Of a DNA stretch of 64,000 nucleotides, positions 44,812 through 53,795 are shown in pieces. Within the stretch, counting starts at the first letter, position 1. Each line of letters begins with the position of its first letter. Origin of the DNA: Autumnicola psychrophila (GTDB lineage Bacteria > Bacteroidota > Bacteroidia > Flavobacteriales > Flavobacteriaceae); assembly GCF_031846645.1 (NCBI RefSeq), contig NZ_JAVRHN010000001.1, positions 248,001 to 312,000 on the forward strand. The letters are read 5' to 3'. The notes beneath the pieces were generated by a model. It saw only the letters and a program-made list of their open reading frames with translations, made no database searches and was not told the origin of the DNA. The translations under genes and the position numbers were made by a program.

Positions 44812-45430
44812 AGCATTTTAAAAAAATTTATGCGGTATTACATTTTTTCATTTTAATATAATGGGAATTCTGAAGGCTGTTATGAACAAGTAACAAAGAA
44901 GGATGAGCACCAAAAGTTAAAGCGCTGACGTGCGAGCAAAGGTCAATCAAATTTAGCGGCAATGGCCGAATTCAAAACTTGAAAATTCCAGAACAGGCAA
45001 GGAGGATAGCCATATTCGGTTTTATCAGATAAAGGTATTAGGCTCTCACAAAAAAGGAAAAATTGGCGATCTGGTTTGAAACACCTTAAAATAAAAGAAT
45101 TGTATTTAGCGACAAAAGCACCAGTTATGTTGATATTACCCATTTTGTAGTAATGCAATTAGGTCAAAATACCATCAAATAAGGAAACCAGAAAGATACC
45201 TTAAAAGATACGTGGACATTAGCAATGCAAAATGAACATCATTGGGTAATTCCCAAAAAGTCGAAGGAAAATGTTTGCAAATTACCTTGATGACTTCTAC
45301 AAAACCAACAAAAGATAATCTGCTGACCAGCTGTTCGTCAGTCTGGTACTTGCAGTTACCCATTAATACTGGTGCAAAAGCGCTTAATTCATAAAAACTT
45401 TATTTCTATTTGTTAGCCTCTATTTTAATT
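44812..45430. other. 619-base gene-sparse stretch
   Basis: No convincing gene is seen. Minus-strand frames of 71 and 62 residues (44943-45158, 45175-45363) show no recognisable domain, start signal or promoter. Short plus-strand runs such as 'DTWTLAMQNEHHWVIPKK' near 45210-45263 end in double stops. It may be decayed coding DNA. No terminator hairpin is evident after the isomerase gene. Confidence 0.4.
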
Positions 45431-46489
45431 CTAACGGTTAATTCCTAAAATTCTTTGAAGCTTCTCCTCATCTGTTTGAGCACTGGCAAAATCATCAAAT
45501 TTCTTATCTGTTGCCTGGATTATAAGATCCTGTATAAAAGGAGCTCCTTCCTTTGCTCCCTGCTCGGGTGACTTGATGCAACATTCCCATTCCATAACAG
45601 CCCAAACATCACAACCATACTGCGTCAGTTTTGAGAAAATAGTTTTAAAATCTACCTGACCATCTCCAGGGTGACGATATCTTCCTGCGCGGTTAACCCA
45701 ATCTTCATAACCTCCAAAAGTCCCCTTTTTTCCAGTAGGATTAAATTCAGCATCCTTAACATGAAACATCTTTATAAAATCATGATAGTGATCAATATAT
45801 TCTATATAGTCTAGTTGTTGTAATACGAAATGGCTTGGGTCATAAAGAATGTTTACCCTTTTGTGATTTCCTGTAGCTTCCAGGAAACGTTCAAAAGTGA
45901 CGCCATCATGCAGATCCTCACCAGGGTGGACTTCGTAACATACATCTACTCCCTGTTCGTCAAAGACATTAAGAATAGGCATCCATTGCTTCGCGAGTTC
46001 TTTAAAGCCCATTTCCACCAGACCGGCAGGACGTTGAGGCCAGGGATGTGAGGTATGCCATAGAAGGGAACCACTGAAAGTACCATGAACATCCAATCCT
46101 AAATTTCTACTGGCTTTTGCTGAACTTTTAAGTTGTTCTACTGCCCATTCTGTTCTTTTCTTTGGATTGTTCCTGTATTCTTCGGGAGCGAAGCTGTCGA
46201 ACATAATATCGTAAGCTGGGTGAACAGCTACCAACTGCCCCTGAAGATGAGAAGCAAGTTCTGTTATTTCCAGCCCATACGATTCAACTTTTCCTTTTAA
46301 TTCATCACAGTACGATTTACTTTCACCAGCTTTGGTAACATCTATTAAGGCAGTTTCCCAGGTCGGTATCTGTATTCCCTTGTATCCTAAATCTGCAGCC
46401 CATTTACAGAGACCATCCAATGAATTAAAAGGAGGTTTTTTATCCATAAATTGCGCTAGAAAAACTGCAGGTCCTTTTATCGTTTTCAT
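45431..46489 (-). CDS. Sugar phosphate isomerase/epimerase, AP-endonuclease-like TIM barrel
   Basis: The 352-residue cytoplasmic protein belongs to the xylose-isomerase-like TIM-barrel family, which includes IolE and other sugar or cyclitol isomerases. Metal-ligand-type residues are seen in 'VCYEVHPGEDLHD' (Glu), 'NILYDPSHFVLQQ' (Asp, His), 'FIKMFHVKDAEF' (His, Asp) and 'VWAVMEWECCIK' (Glu). It starts 18 bases after the oxidoreductase gene, so both are co-transcribed. Such pairs usually catabolise or interconvert an oxidised sugar or inositol; the exact substrate is unknown. Confidence 0.85.
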   Translation of the reverse strand: MKTIKGPAVFLAQFMDKKPPFNSLDGLCKWAADLGYKGIQIPTWETALIDVTKAGESKSYCDELKGKVESYGLEITELASHLQGQLVAVHPAYDIMFDSFAPEEYRNNPKKRTEWAVEQLKSSAKASRNLGLDVHGTFSGSLLWHTSHPWPQRPAGLVEMGFKELAKQWMPILNVFDEQGVDVCYEVHPGEDLHDGVTFERFLEATGNHKRVNILYDPSHFVLQQLDYIEYIDHYHDFIKMFHVKDAEFNPTGKKGTFGGYEDWVNRAGRYRHPGDGQVDFKTIFSKLTQYGCDVWAVMEWECCIKSPEQGAKEGAPFIQDLIIQATDKKFDDFASAQTDEEKLQRILGINR

Positions 46490-46507
46490 GCTAAAATATT
46501 TTAATTC

Positions 46508-47647
46508 TTAATTATTAAGTTTTACCCAAACGTTACCATTTTTATGTGATTCTATTGTTTTTTCAATAAAATTCACTCCTCGCACACCTTCGGCTAAATC
46601 TGGGTATTCTCCGGTTGCAAAATCTTCATTTTTTACCGCTCTGGCCACACCTCTATAGATATTTCCCATAGAATCGAAGATTCCCTCCGGATGGCCGGGA
46701 GGAAGTTTTGTGCCATCCAAAGATATTTCACTGTTGTAAGGATGTCCAGGCTTTAAAAGCTTTACCGGTTCAGAATCCTTCATCATATATAAATAATTTG
46801 GGTTTTCCTGTTCCCATTTAAAACCTCCTTTTTCTCCGTAGATTTTAACGGTGAGGTTATTTTCTTCACCAGTAGCAACCTGGCTGGACCGGATAATACC
46901 CTTGGCATAATCAGAAAACCTTACCAGTACAGTCCCATCTATATCCATTTTATTATCTTCATATAAATAATTAAGGTCAGATAAGATTTCACTAACCCGC
47001 ATATCTGTAAGGTATTCCATCATATTAAATGCATGGGTTCCAATATCGCCTATACAGCTGCTAATCCCGGCCTTTTCGGGATCTAACCTCCAAACCGAAG
47101 AGCGTTTTTCTTTATCATGGATAATTTCATTTATCCAACCCTGGTAATACTGTACATCAACTTTATGAATTTTTCCAATCTCCCCTGCAGCAATCATTTC
47201 CTTCATCTGCCGCACCATAGGGTAGCCTGTATAAGTATAAGTTACCGCAAAAACCTTTTGTGATTTCTCCCTTAGAGCATCGAGAATCTTAGCTTCTTCA
47301 TAAGTAGTTGTAAGTGGTTTTTCGCATATTACATGAAAATCATTTTCCAACAACTGCTTGGCCATAGGAAAGTGAAGAAAGTTAGGTGTTAGTACAGAAA
47401 TCACCTGCATTCTTTCGTTTTCCGGAAGTGCTTTTTCTTTTTCTATAAGGGTATTAAGATCTTCATAAATTCTGTTAGTTGATAATCCTATTTCCTCTGC
47501 AAATATGATACTTTCTTTTAGCTCAGGATTAAAGACCCCTCCCACCAGTTCGAATTGATCAAACATTGAAGAAGCTATCCGGTGAAGAACACCAATAAGG
47601 GAGTCTCCTCCTCCTCCAAGGATTCCTAATTTAATTTTTGAACTCAT
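46508..47647 (-). CDS. Gfo/Idh/MocA-family NAD(P)-dependent sugar or cyclitol oxidoreductase
   Basis: The 379-residue protein has an N-terminal Rossmann motif 'LGILGGGGDSLIGVLHRIA', the family hallmark 'VICEKPLTTTYEEA' (EKP, with catalytic-type Lys), and 'CIGDIGTHAFNMMEYLT' (GDxGTH, the substrate-binding His). These enzymes oxidise hydroxyls of sugars or inositols. It lies between an MFS transporter upstream and the isomerase downstream, consistent with uptake, oxidation and isomerisation of one compound. A perfect palindrome TGTTGTT-C-AACAACA lies 59 bases before its start. Confidence 0.88.
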   Translation of the reverse strand: MSSKIKLGILGGGGDSLIGVLHRIASSMFDQFELVGGVFNPELKESIIFAEEIGLSTNRIYEDLNTLIEKEKALPENERMQVISVLTPNFLHFPMAKQLLENDFHVICEKPLTTTYEEAKILDALREKSQKVFAVTYTYTGYPMVRQMKEMIAAGEIGKIHKVDVQYYQGWINEIIHDKEKRSSVWRLDPEKAGISSCIGDIGTHAFNMMEYLTDMRVSEILSDLNYLYEDNKMDIDGTVLVRFSDYAKGIIRSSQVATGEENNLTVKIYGEKGGFKWEQENPNYLYMMKDSEPVKLLKPGHPYNSEISLDGTKLPPGHPEGIFDSMGNIYRGVARAVKNEDFATGEYPDLAEGVRGVNFIEKTIESHKNGNVWVKLNN

Positions 47648-47706
47648 TTTAATTATAATTTATTGTTTACCATTTATATCAAATACTAGAAAATACTGTT
47701 CTGAAC

Positions 47707-47721
47707 TGTTGTTCAACAACA
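47707..47721. promoter_or_regulatory. Putative operator palindrome TGTTGTTCAACAACA
   Basis: This is a perfect 7-bp-arm palindrome around a central C, upstream of the Gfo/Idh/MocA gene and just after the MFS stop. The same core TTGTTCAACAA occurs before susC at 61536-61546. It may be a shared repressor site; this is inference from two sites. Confidence 0.4.
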
Positions 47722-47723
47722 TA

Positions 47724-48953
47724 CTATTCCTCCGGTATTTTTTCTGTTTTCGTTGAATTTTTTTGCCAGAATAGCAACACCAGAAATAATACTATTAAAA
47801 TCGCGGGGAATGTAATCATTTTTTCTAACGTCTCCTGACCTGCAACTAACTGTAATTCATCACCTGTAATACCCTGACTTCTATAATCTTCCATAGAACC
47901 ATCAATCCAGCTTCCTATAATAGGCTGAAAAATAGAGGAAGAGAACATTCCCACTGCACCAATTACCGACATACCCAGAGCGCTGCTTAACGGCACACGT
48001 TGTGCTACGGCTCCAACCATGACCGGCCAGAAATAGGCATATCCAAGGGCATAAACTATGGCTGCCACATAAGCTAAAGGACCGGTAACCACACTAAACA
48101 TATAAATACCTATTGCCGCAAAAACAGCACCTCCCAGCAGAACACCAATCTGGCCAAATTTTCCTACAACAGGTCCCGCAAAGAAACGAAGTAGTGCCAC
48201 CAGGCCGGCAGTAAGTGCCAGGATCAACATAGGATCTGCCCCACTGCTTCCAAGAATAATTTCTACCCATTGTCCAGGTCCAAACTCTGTAATAGCCGTA
48301 AGAGCCATACAAACGATCAGGAATATGTATAGTGGACTAAGCATGGCTTTAAAGTTTGACAACAGAGATGTAGCCCCTTCCACTTTGGGTTTTGGAAATA
48401 CTTTTCCGAAAAACAGAAAAGCATAAATAACAGCCGGCACCATGATAAACCACATTTGTGCCTGCCATGTAAATCCAAAGTCTGTCATAAACTTAGAAAT
48501 GAGCGCACCAATAAGGATTCCACCGGGAAACCACATATGAAACCTGTTAAGCATTTTATTCATTCTAACTCCAGAATACATATCTGCAATCATAGGGTTA
48601 CATGCCGCTTCTGTACACCCATTACCTATGCCTATTAAAAGTGTGGAAATAAGCAAAGCTGTATAACCGCCAGCATATATTGTTAAAATTATACCTAAAG
48701 TATGGGCTATAAAAGCTACTGTCATAATAGTTTTGGGACCTACTGTATGGTAGACCAATCCCCCAATGATCATAGAAATAGGGAAACCCAGGAACCACAT
48801 GGAGTTAATAAATCCAAGTTGCTCAGCAGAGAGACCAAATTCTACACCTAGTTGAGGTAATATTCCAGCCCTTATGGAAAAGGTAAAGCCAGTGGTTATT
48901 AGAGCAAAGCAACTTCCATAAAATAAAGCATTTTTATTAACAGACGCACTCAT
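47724..48953 (-). CDS. Major facilitator superfamily transporter, sugar/nucleoside type
   Basis: This protein of about 409 residues has twelve hydrophobic segments. The start is ATG at 48953; a TTG three codons earlier is less likely. The first helices read 'ALFYGSCFALITTGFTFSIR' and 'GFINSMWFLGFPISMIIGGL'. Charged loop 'YHTVGPKTIMTVAF' corresponds to the MFS signature loop, and 'YALGYAYFWPVMVGAVAQRV' resembles proton-coupled sugar symporters. It likely imports the substrate of the downstream oxidoreductase and isomerase. It follows eboF by 132 bases with no clear terminator between, so read-through from the ebo genes is possible. Confidence 0.86.
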   Translation of the reverse strand: MSASVNKNALFYGSCFALITTGFTFSIRAGILPQLGVEFGLSAEQLGFINSMWFLGFPISMIIGGLVYHTVGPKTIMTVAFIAHTLGIILTIYAGGYTALLISTLLIGIGNGCTEAACNPMIADMYSGVRMNKMLNRFHMWFPGGILIGALISKFMTDFGFTWQAQMWFIMVPAVIYAFLFFGKVFPKPKVEGATSLLSNFKAMLSPLYIFLIVCMALTAITEFGPGQWVEIILGSSGADPMLILALTAGLVALLRFFAGPVVGKFGQIGVLLGGAVFAAIGIYMFSVVTGPLAYVAAIVYALGYAYFWPVMVGAVAQRVPLSSALGMSVIGAVGMFSSSIFQPIIGSWIDGSMEDYRSQGITGDELQLVAGQETLEKMITFPAILIVLFLVLLFWQKNSTKTEKIPEE

Positions 48954-49085
48954 AAGATTCAATTTTATTGGTTAGATTATTAATAATTAAAAAATGGTGT
49001 AAAAAAAATATTAAAACAGCTGCAGCAATATAAAAAAATTATTAATCAGGAACATGAATTAAGATATTTTTTGATAGCAAATTGA

Positions 49086-50456
49086 TTATTTAAGATGTTT
49101 AAAAATTAAATTATACACCTCTTTAGAATCGATTTCTGACTTTCCTAAAAGCTCTGTCTTCTGGGTAATGAAGACCGGCCAGTCTTCCTTCACTTCCCCT
49201 GTTCGACCATGAGAACCTTTAACTAAGTTTGCATCCAGCGGAATGACATCCATAAGATATCTAAACCCTAGTTTCTTCTTCAATAATTTTAGTCCTATTT
49301 TTCCCTTCAGAAACTTAATTTTGGGATCTGCAAAGGTCTCGACAGGATCATATCCAGGTTTGCGGTGAATATCTACAGTTCGCGCATAATCCGGAGCTTT
49401 TTTATCGTCCAGCCAGAAGTAGTAGGTGAACCAGGATTTCTCCCCCGCCATTATCACCAGATCACCTGCACGCTCGTGGTTAAGGTGATGCTCTTCTTTC
49501 CCTTTCTCATCCAATACTAACTCAATACCCGCAGTCTTTTCCAGAAGTTGTTTTACAGCAGGAATATCCTGGGAATCTTTAATGTAAATATGGGCTAACT
49601 GATGGTCTGCCACTGCAAAAGCCCTGCTGGCCCAGGTATCCAGGGTCTCTAGCCCCAGTTCGTCTTTAACCGAAACATATCCTTTCTCTCGCAAGATCCT
49701 GTTGATATGCACAGGCTTGTCTACATCTGTAATTCCGTATTCTGAAACGATCATTACTTCTGCTCCCCTATTTTCGTAATAAGTAATTAGATCTTCACAA
49801 ACCTCATCTATCTCCCGCAAATCCTTTCCAATTTTAGAAAAATCTATTCCCACCCTCTGCAGATTATAATCCAGGTGCGGCAGGTAAATAAGTGTGAGTG
49901 TAGGATCGTGCCATTTATCCACCATCATGGAAGCATCAGCTATCCATCTGGTGGATTCTATATTCGCGTTAGGACCCCAGAATGAGAATAAAGGGAACTG
50001 ACCGAGTTCCTTTTGTAATTTTTGACGAAGATCCATTGGCTGGCTATGAACATCGGGTAATTTAAGCCCCGTTGCAGGATAAAGTGGACGCGGAGTAACT
50101 GCGAAATCTACCGTAGAGTTCATGTTAAACCACCAAAACATATTCGCACAGGTGAAATTAGGATCCTCTTTTTTTAACTCTTCCCAAATCTTAGGAGCCT
50201 GGACCAATTTATTGGATTGTCGCCAGAACTTAATTTCATATTCATCTCTAAAGCACCAGCCATTACCAACAATCCCATGTTCAGACGGCCTTTTTCCCGT
50301 AAAATAAGTTGCCTGCGAAGAGCAGGTTACAGCAGGGAGAAGAGGTTTAATATTAGCTTTCTTCCCTTGCTCGGTCCACTTCTTCAGGAAGGGCGTGTGT
50401 TCCCCGATAAGGCGGGAGGAGAGAGCGACTACATTAAGAACTACAGTTTTCTTCAT
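49086..50456 (-). CDS. eboF: EboF-like alkaline-phosphatase/nucleotide-pyrophosphatase-superfamily protein
   Basis: The 456-residue protein belongs to the type I phosphodiesterase/nucleotide pyrophosphatase group of the alkaline phosphatase superfamily. The nucleophile region is 'LPAVTCSSQATYFTGKRPSE' with Thr44, and metal-binding signatures follow ('MIVSEYGITDVDKPVHINR', 'FAVADHQLAHIYI', 'KGSHGRTG'). The ATG at 50456 overlaps the eboE stop (ATGA), which favours it over the codon eight residues upstream. It is the last gene of the six-gene ebo cluster. It probably hydrolyses a phosphodiester or pyrophosphate of the metabolite handled by the cluster; the substrate is not known. Confidence 0.86.
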   Translation of the reverse strand: MKKTVVLNVVALSSRLIGEHTPFLKKWTEQGKKANIKPLLPAVTCSSQATYFTGKRPSEHGIVGNGWCFRDEYEIKFWRQSNKLVQAPKIWEELKKEDPNFTCANMFWWFNMNSTVDFAVTPRPLYPATGLKLPDVHSQPMDLRQKLQKELGQFPLFSFWGPNANIESTRWIADASMMVDKWHDPTLTLIYLPHLDYNLQRVGIDFSKIGKDLREIDEVCEDLITYYENRGAEVMIVSEYGITDVDKPVHINRILREKGYVSVKDELGLETLDTWASRAFAVADHQLAHIYIKDSQDIPAVKQLLEKTAGIELVLDEKGKEEHHLNHERAGDLVIMAGEKSWFTYYFWLDDKKAPDYARTVDIHRKPGYDPVETFADPKIKFLKGKIGLKLLKKKLGFRYLMDVIPLDANLVKGSHGRTGEVKEDWPVFITQKTELLGKSEIDSKEVYNLIFKHLK

Positions 50457-51664
50457 TTTATAAGTTTTTTCTGTACCCATTGTAATTCCCGCACAATAGA
50501 ATCTACTATTTCCAGCTGAATATCATCTGGAAGTACTTCCCAGGTATAGGTTTCGACTTCCAGGTGATTGGTAATTTTTTTTCCTTTTATATATTCGAGA
50601 ATATCAAGGATATCCTCTTGAGTAGATTCCAGCTGACCGTAGTTAGCAAGGAAGACCGGTACATGAAAGTGGGTACGCCATTCCCTTGCATCCGGGTTGT
50701 TCATATTTTCCAAGGCTTGGGGTAAATCTGGATAATGAGTGAACTTATTTTTAGAACTTCTTTCCACTACCTGGTGCAGATAAGTAGATTCTACAAATGG
50801 AGCCAGGGCATCTTTCACCGATCCCCTTTGCGCTACATTTTTGGACAAGCTTGCCTTAAGTGCAGCGCTTATTTGAATTTTTCCAATTTTAATTCCTTCA
50901 TTAGCCAGCAGTGAAAAAACTTCTCTGGGTTTTTCGTAAACAATCGCAAAATGGCACACATCATAACAGAGGCGGATATGCCTTTTCAAACACTTCTCTG
51001 CCTCTTCATCTGTAAAATTTAACTGCTCCTTCAGGTATTGAATGCCTTGCGGGATCAACCAATCCTTATACCAATCGATTACTTCGTGTGTATTCTCGAG
51101 AAGTCCATCAGGTTCCGGTTCAATATCCAGGTGCAAGACCTGATCCTTTTCCTGTTGAATATTAATAAGTCTTTCGGCAATTCTAATTATATGAAATGTA
51201 GCCTTTTGCAACACTTCTTTCTTATTATTTTTAACATCTTCCCAGTACTTATAAGAGAGCGGAGAGGTAGAAATACCGCCATCCATTTCTTTCGGGAGAA
51301 GTGCAGATAAAATATTGAAAAGTCGAAGAGTGTAATCCAAGCGGAGATTGGTAGTCCAATCTGGATGATGCACCTGGTCTTTTACGGACTGATGGTGAAA
51401 TCCACCAAAGGGAAAGCCGTTAAATGTAAATACGTAACAATCACTCTCAGCTAGCCACTCTTTAAAAATGGAAAGATTGTTACCTTCCATTAGTGATGCG
51501 CTGGCTTTATCTGATAATCGGAGGCCAATCCCAAAAGAAGTATCAGGAGAAACTTCAGCTTTAATCTTCGGGATATATTTCTTTAAGTTACTAAAGGTTT
51601 CTTCCCAGCTCTCGCCGGGATGTATGTTAGTGCAATAGGTAAGATGATGTCTATTTGTATACAT
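50453..51664 (-). CDS. eboE: EboE, metabolite-traffic TIM-barrel protein
   Basis: The 403-residue protein has the xylose-isomerase-like TIM-barrel layout and the EboE N-terminus 'HLTYCTNIHPGESWEETFSN'. Other family blocks are 'YVFTFNGFPFGGFHHQSVKD' and 'LHLDIEPEPDGLLENTHEVI' (Glu ligands), then 'LCYDVCHFAIVYEKP' (Asp, His). The end 'NHLEVETYTWEVLP' is conserved. In the cyanobacterial scytonemin context the ebo genes help move a precursor to the periplasm; the reaction of EboE is unknown. It overlaps eboF by 4 bases and starts 36 bases after eboD. Confidence 0.9.
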   Translation of the reverse strand: MYTNRHHLTYCTNIHPGESWEETFSNLKKYIPKIKAEVSPDTSFGIGLRLSDKASASLMEGNNLSIFKEWLAESDCYVFTFNGFPFGGFHHQSVKDQVHHPDWTTNLRLDYTLRLFNILSALLPKEMDGGISTSPLSYKYWEDVKNNKKEVLQKATFHIIRIAERLINIQQEKDQVLHLDIEPEPDGLLENTHEVIDWYKDWLIPQGIQYLKEQLNFTDEEAEKCLKRHIRLCYDVCHFAIVYEKPREVFSLLANEGIKIGKIQISAALKASLSKNVAQRGSVKDALAPFVESTYLHQVVERSSKNKFTHYPDLPQALENMNNPDAREWRTHFHVPVFLANYGQLESTQEDILDILEYIKGKKITNHLEVETYTWEVLPDDIQLEIVDSIVRELQWVQKKLIK

Positions 51665-51700
51665 AAACTAGCTTTAATTCAGAATAATACTCTCAGTAAA

Positions 51701-52840
51701 TTAGTTTTCTTCTTCCTGATACTCCTTCAATTTCTCTGCTGCGTCAAAAATTAATTGGGATTCCATTTCGTGGACTTCCAGCCCCTGGCCAATTTCATTT
51801 AGCAGCATAATAGTTAATTCCCCTCCCAAATGTTCCCGGAACTCTTCCAGTCCTTTTAATAGGTTATCTCCGGAAAGCTCCGGAATATGCACTGTGAAAT
51901 TTAACTTCTTAAACAGGGAGATAATGCGATTTAAATCTTCAATAGAAATCAATCCTTTAAGATGAGAGTAGGCAGCATCCAGGCAGATCCCTATAGCCAC
52001 TGCCTCTCCATGCCTTAATCTATAATTGGTAAGCTGCTCAAGCTTATGTGCAGCCCAGTGGCCAAAATCCAAAGGACGTGAAGAACCCATTTCAAAAGGA
52101 TCTCCCCCAGCAATATGATCCAGGTGCATTCCCGCACATCTGTAAATCAACTCTTCCATGGACGGCATTTTCCTTGCCTTTAGATCTGCCGCATTGGCTT
52201 CTAACCATTTAAAAAACGAAGCATCTTTTATAAGGGCAACTTTAACAGCTTCTGAAATACCTGAACGCCAATCCCTGTCCTCCAGCGTAGATAGAAAAGC
52301 AGTATCGTTAATCACGGCAAAAGGAGGCGCAAATGTTCCCAGGAAATTTTTTTTGCTGTAAGCGTTAACGCTGTTTTTTACTCCTATCCCAGAATCATTT
52401 TGAGCAAGAACAGTTGTAGGTATACGTATATGCCTAATACCCCTGTGCGCAATAGCCGTTGCAAATCCCGCCATATCAAGAACTGCACCTCCTCCAATGG
52501 CTACAATAAATGAATGCCTGTCTATACCATATTTGTTACTTGCATCCAGGATCTGATCTACATAACTCCTGTCATTTTTCACGCCTTCCCCACCAGTGAC
52601 TATGAGAGGCGTTGCGCACAAGATAAAATCCTGAGAATATGCTTCAGCATAGTTCTTAATATCACTACTTATATAAGGATGTGCTTCTGCTACTCCTTCA
52701 TCTATAATAAAAAAAACTTTTGCCGGACGAGCGTTTCTTACAGTATGTGCGAAAAGTATATTATCTAAACTGAAAACTCCCTCTGTGAAATGAACAGTGT
52801 ATTTAAATGGAACAGAAAATTTCTGTTGTATAGATTTCAT
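51701..52840 (-). CDS. eboD: EboD, 3-dehydroquinate-synthase-like sugar-phosphate cyclase
   Basis: The 379-residue NAD-dependent sugar-phosphate cyclase homologue carries the glycine-rich NAD motif 'IGGGAVLDMAGFATAIAHRG' (about 115-134). Predicted zinc ligands are Glu197, His261 and His277, the two His spaced exactly 16 apart as in dehydroquinate synthase, with Lys155 in 'GIGVKNSVN'. That motif and 'LGTFAPP' resemble epi-valiolone-synthase-type cyclases more than true AroB ('VGGKTGIN'). It therefore probably cyclises a sugar phosphate into a cyclitol rather than serving the shikimate pathway. It lies 34 bases after eboC and 36 before eboE. Confidence 0.86.
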   Translation of the reverse strand: MKSIQQKFSVPFKYTVHFTEGVFSLDNILFAHTVRNARPAKVFFIIDEGVAEAHPYISSDIKNYAEAYSQDFILCATPLIVTGGEGVKNDRSYVDQILDASNKYGIDRHSFIVAIGGGAVLDMAGFATAIAHRGIRHIRIPTTVLAQNDSGIGVKNSVNAYSKKNFLGTFAPPFAVINDTAFLSTLEDRDWRSGISEAVKVALIKDASFFKWLEANAADLKARKMPSMEELIYRCAGMHLDHIAGGDPFEMGSSRPLDFGHWAAHKLEQLTNYRLRHGEAVAIGICLDAAYSHLKGLISIEDLNRIISLFKKLNFTVHIPELSGDNLLKGLEEFREHLGGELTIMLLNEIGQGLEVHEMESQLIFDAAEKLKEYQEEEN

Positions 52841-52874
52841 TTAATAATTTTTAAAAGTTGTTCCCAAATTTATT

Positions 52875-53783
52875 TCAGGTTACAGAAAATTTCTTTGCTA
52901 TTAGCAGGGAAACAGGTAAAAGTAACAGCACGATCAAGCCATAAACCCATCCGGCAAAAACTGTTGCCAGCGAGGCATTAAGAACAATTAAAGAAAGAAC
53001 ACCTGCCTTTACTGCTTTTCCTATTAAACGTGGTTCCTGCTTTTGCAACGCTTGAATTAGAGGCCTGAAAATAAGAAATGAAAACAGAAGCACAAAAGGC
53101 AATACCTGCCACCAAAGAATTTCAGAAAGAAAAGCAAGACCGATAATTGCCAAAATAATAATAGCATACATTACAGCTCCTCCTACAATGGCTTTTCTAT
53201 TACCACCATGCACTTCTCCCCTGCTTATCATGGTAATAGCTGCAATGTAAATAACAGGAATTATGGAAATAAACCACATCTCCTGAAGTGCAGCTGGAAT
53301 AGCGCTCATCCCCAGCAATAAATTCCCGCCTCTGCACAATCCCATATTCACGGGACCAAAAACAAGTTGATGTTTCCCCCAGGCATTGTAAAGTACAGCC
53401 AAAATAGCTACTGCCAACGCAATTACTGCACTAAGAACCGAGATCTGCCAGGCGGAAACAAGCCCTATTAAAAAAAGTATACATGCCAGGATGCTTGCAC
53501 TTTGCACGGAAGCTCTTCCGCTTGGAATAGGTCTTTCCGGCCGTTCTTTCCTGTCCAGATCGGCATCAAAAACGTCGTTAAAAACAATCCCACCTCCATA
53601 TAAGCCGATTGTTGCCAATATTAGCCATAATAGTGTATTGATTAAAGTGGGATCTGTCCCCACTTCTGCTGAAAAGAGTTGTAAAGCAGCTCCAGAGACA
53701 GCAAAACCAGCTAAAATATCGGCAACTGCAGTTATGATATTGGCAGGTCGCATCAACTGAAGGTGAGCAATAATGATCTTCAT
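52875..53783 (-). CDS. eboC: EboC, UbiA-superfamily membrane prenyltransferase-like protein
   Basis: The 302-residue polytopic membrane protein has about eight to nine hydrophobic helices. The first Asp-rich motif of UbiA prenyltransferases is intact ('NDVFDADLD', residues 69-77), followed by 'RKERPERPIPSGRAS'. At the position of the second Asp-rich motif there is instead 'SRGEVHGGNR' (187-196), which lacks the DxxxD pair. It may attach a polyprenyl group to the cluster's metabolite, or carry it. eboB ends 12 bases upstream, so translation is closely coupled. Confidence 0.9.
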   Translation of the reverse strand: MKIIIAHLQLMRPANIITAVADILAGFAVSGAALQLFSAEVGTDPTLINTLLWLILATIGLYGGGIVFNDVFDADLDRKERPERPIPSGRASVQSASILACILFLIGLVSAWQISVLSAVIALAVAILAVLYNAWGKHQLVFGPVNMGLCRGGNLLLGMSAIPAALQEMWFISIIPVIYIAAITMISRGEVHGGNRKAIVGGAVMYAIIILAIIGLAFLSEILWWQVLPFVLLFSFLIFRPLIQALQKQEPRLIGKAVKAGVLSLIVLNASLATVFAGWVYGLIVLLLLPVSLLIAKKFSVT

Positions 53784-53795
53784 TAAAAATTAATT

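Noticed and set aside
44943..45363. Two short minus-strand frames (71 and 62 residues)
   Set aside because: No recognisable domain, promoter box or conserved pattern; treated as part of the unexplained stretch.
51701..52840. Housekeeping aroB (3-dehydroquinate synthase)
   Set aside because: The context is the ebo cluster and the 'GIGVK' and 'LGTFAPP' motifs differ from the AroB pattern, so I call it EboD.
53138..53160. A match to the dispersed motif on the minus strand (TTTTGGCAATTATCGGTC)
   Set aside because: It lies inside eboC and encodes the membrane-helix residues LAIIG in frame. Probably a chance match, so not counted among the intergenic copies.
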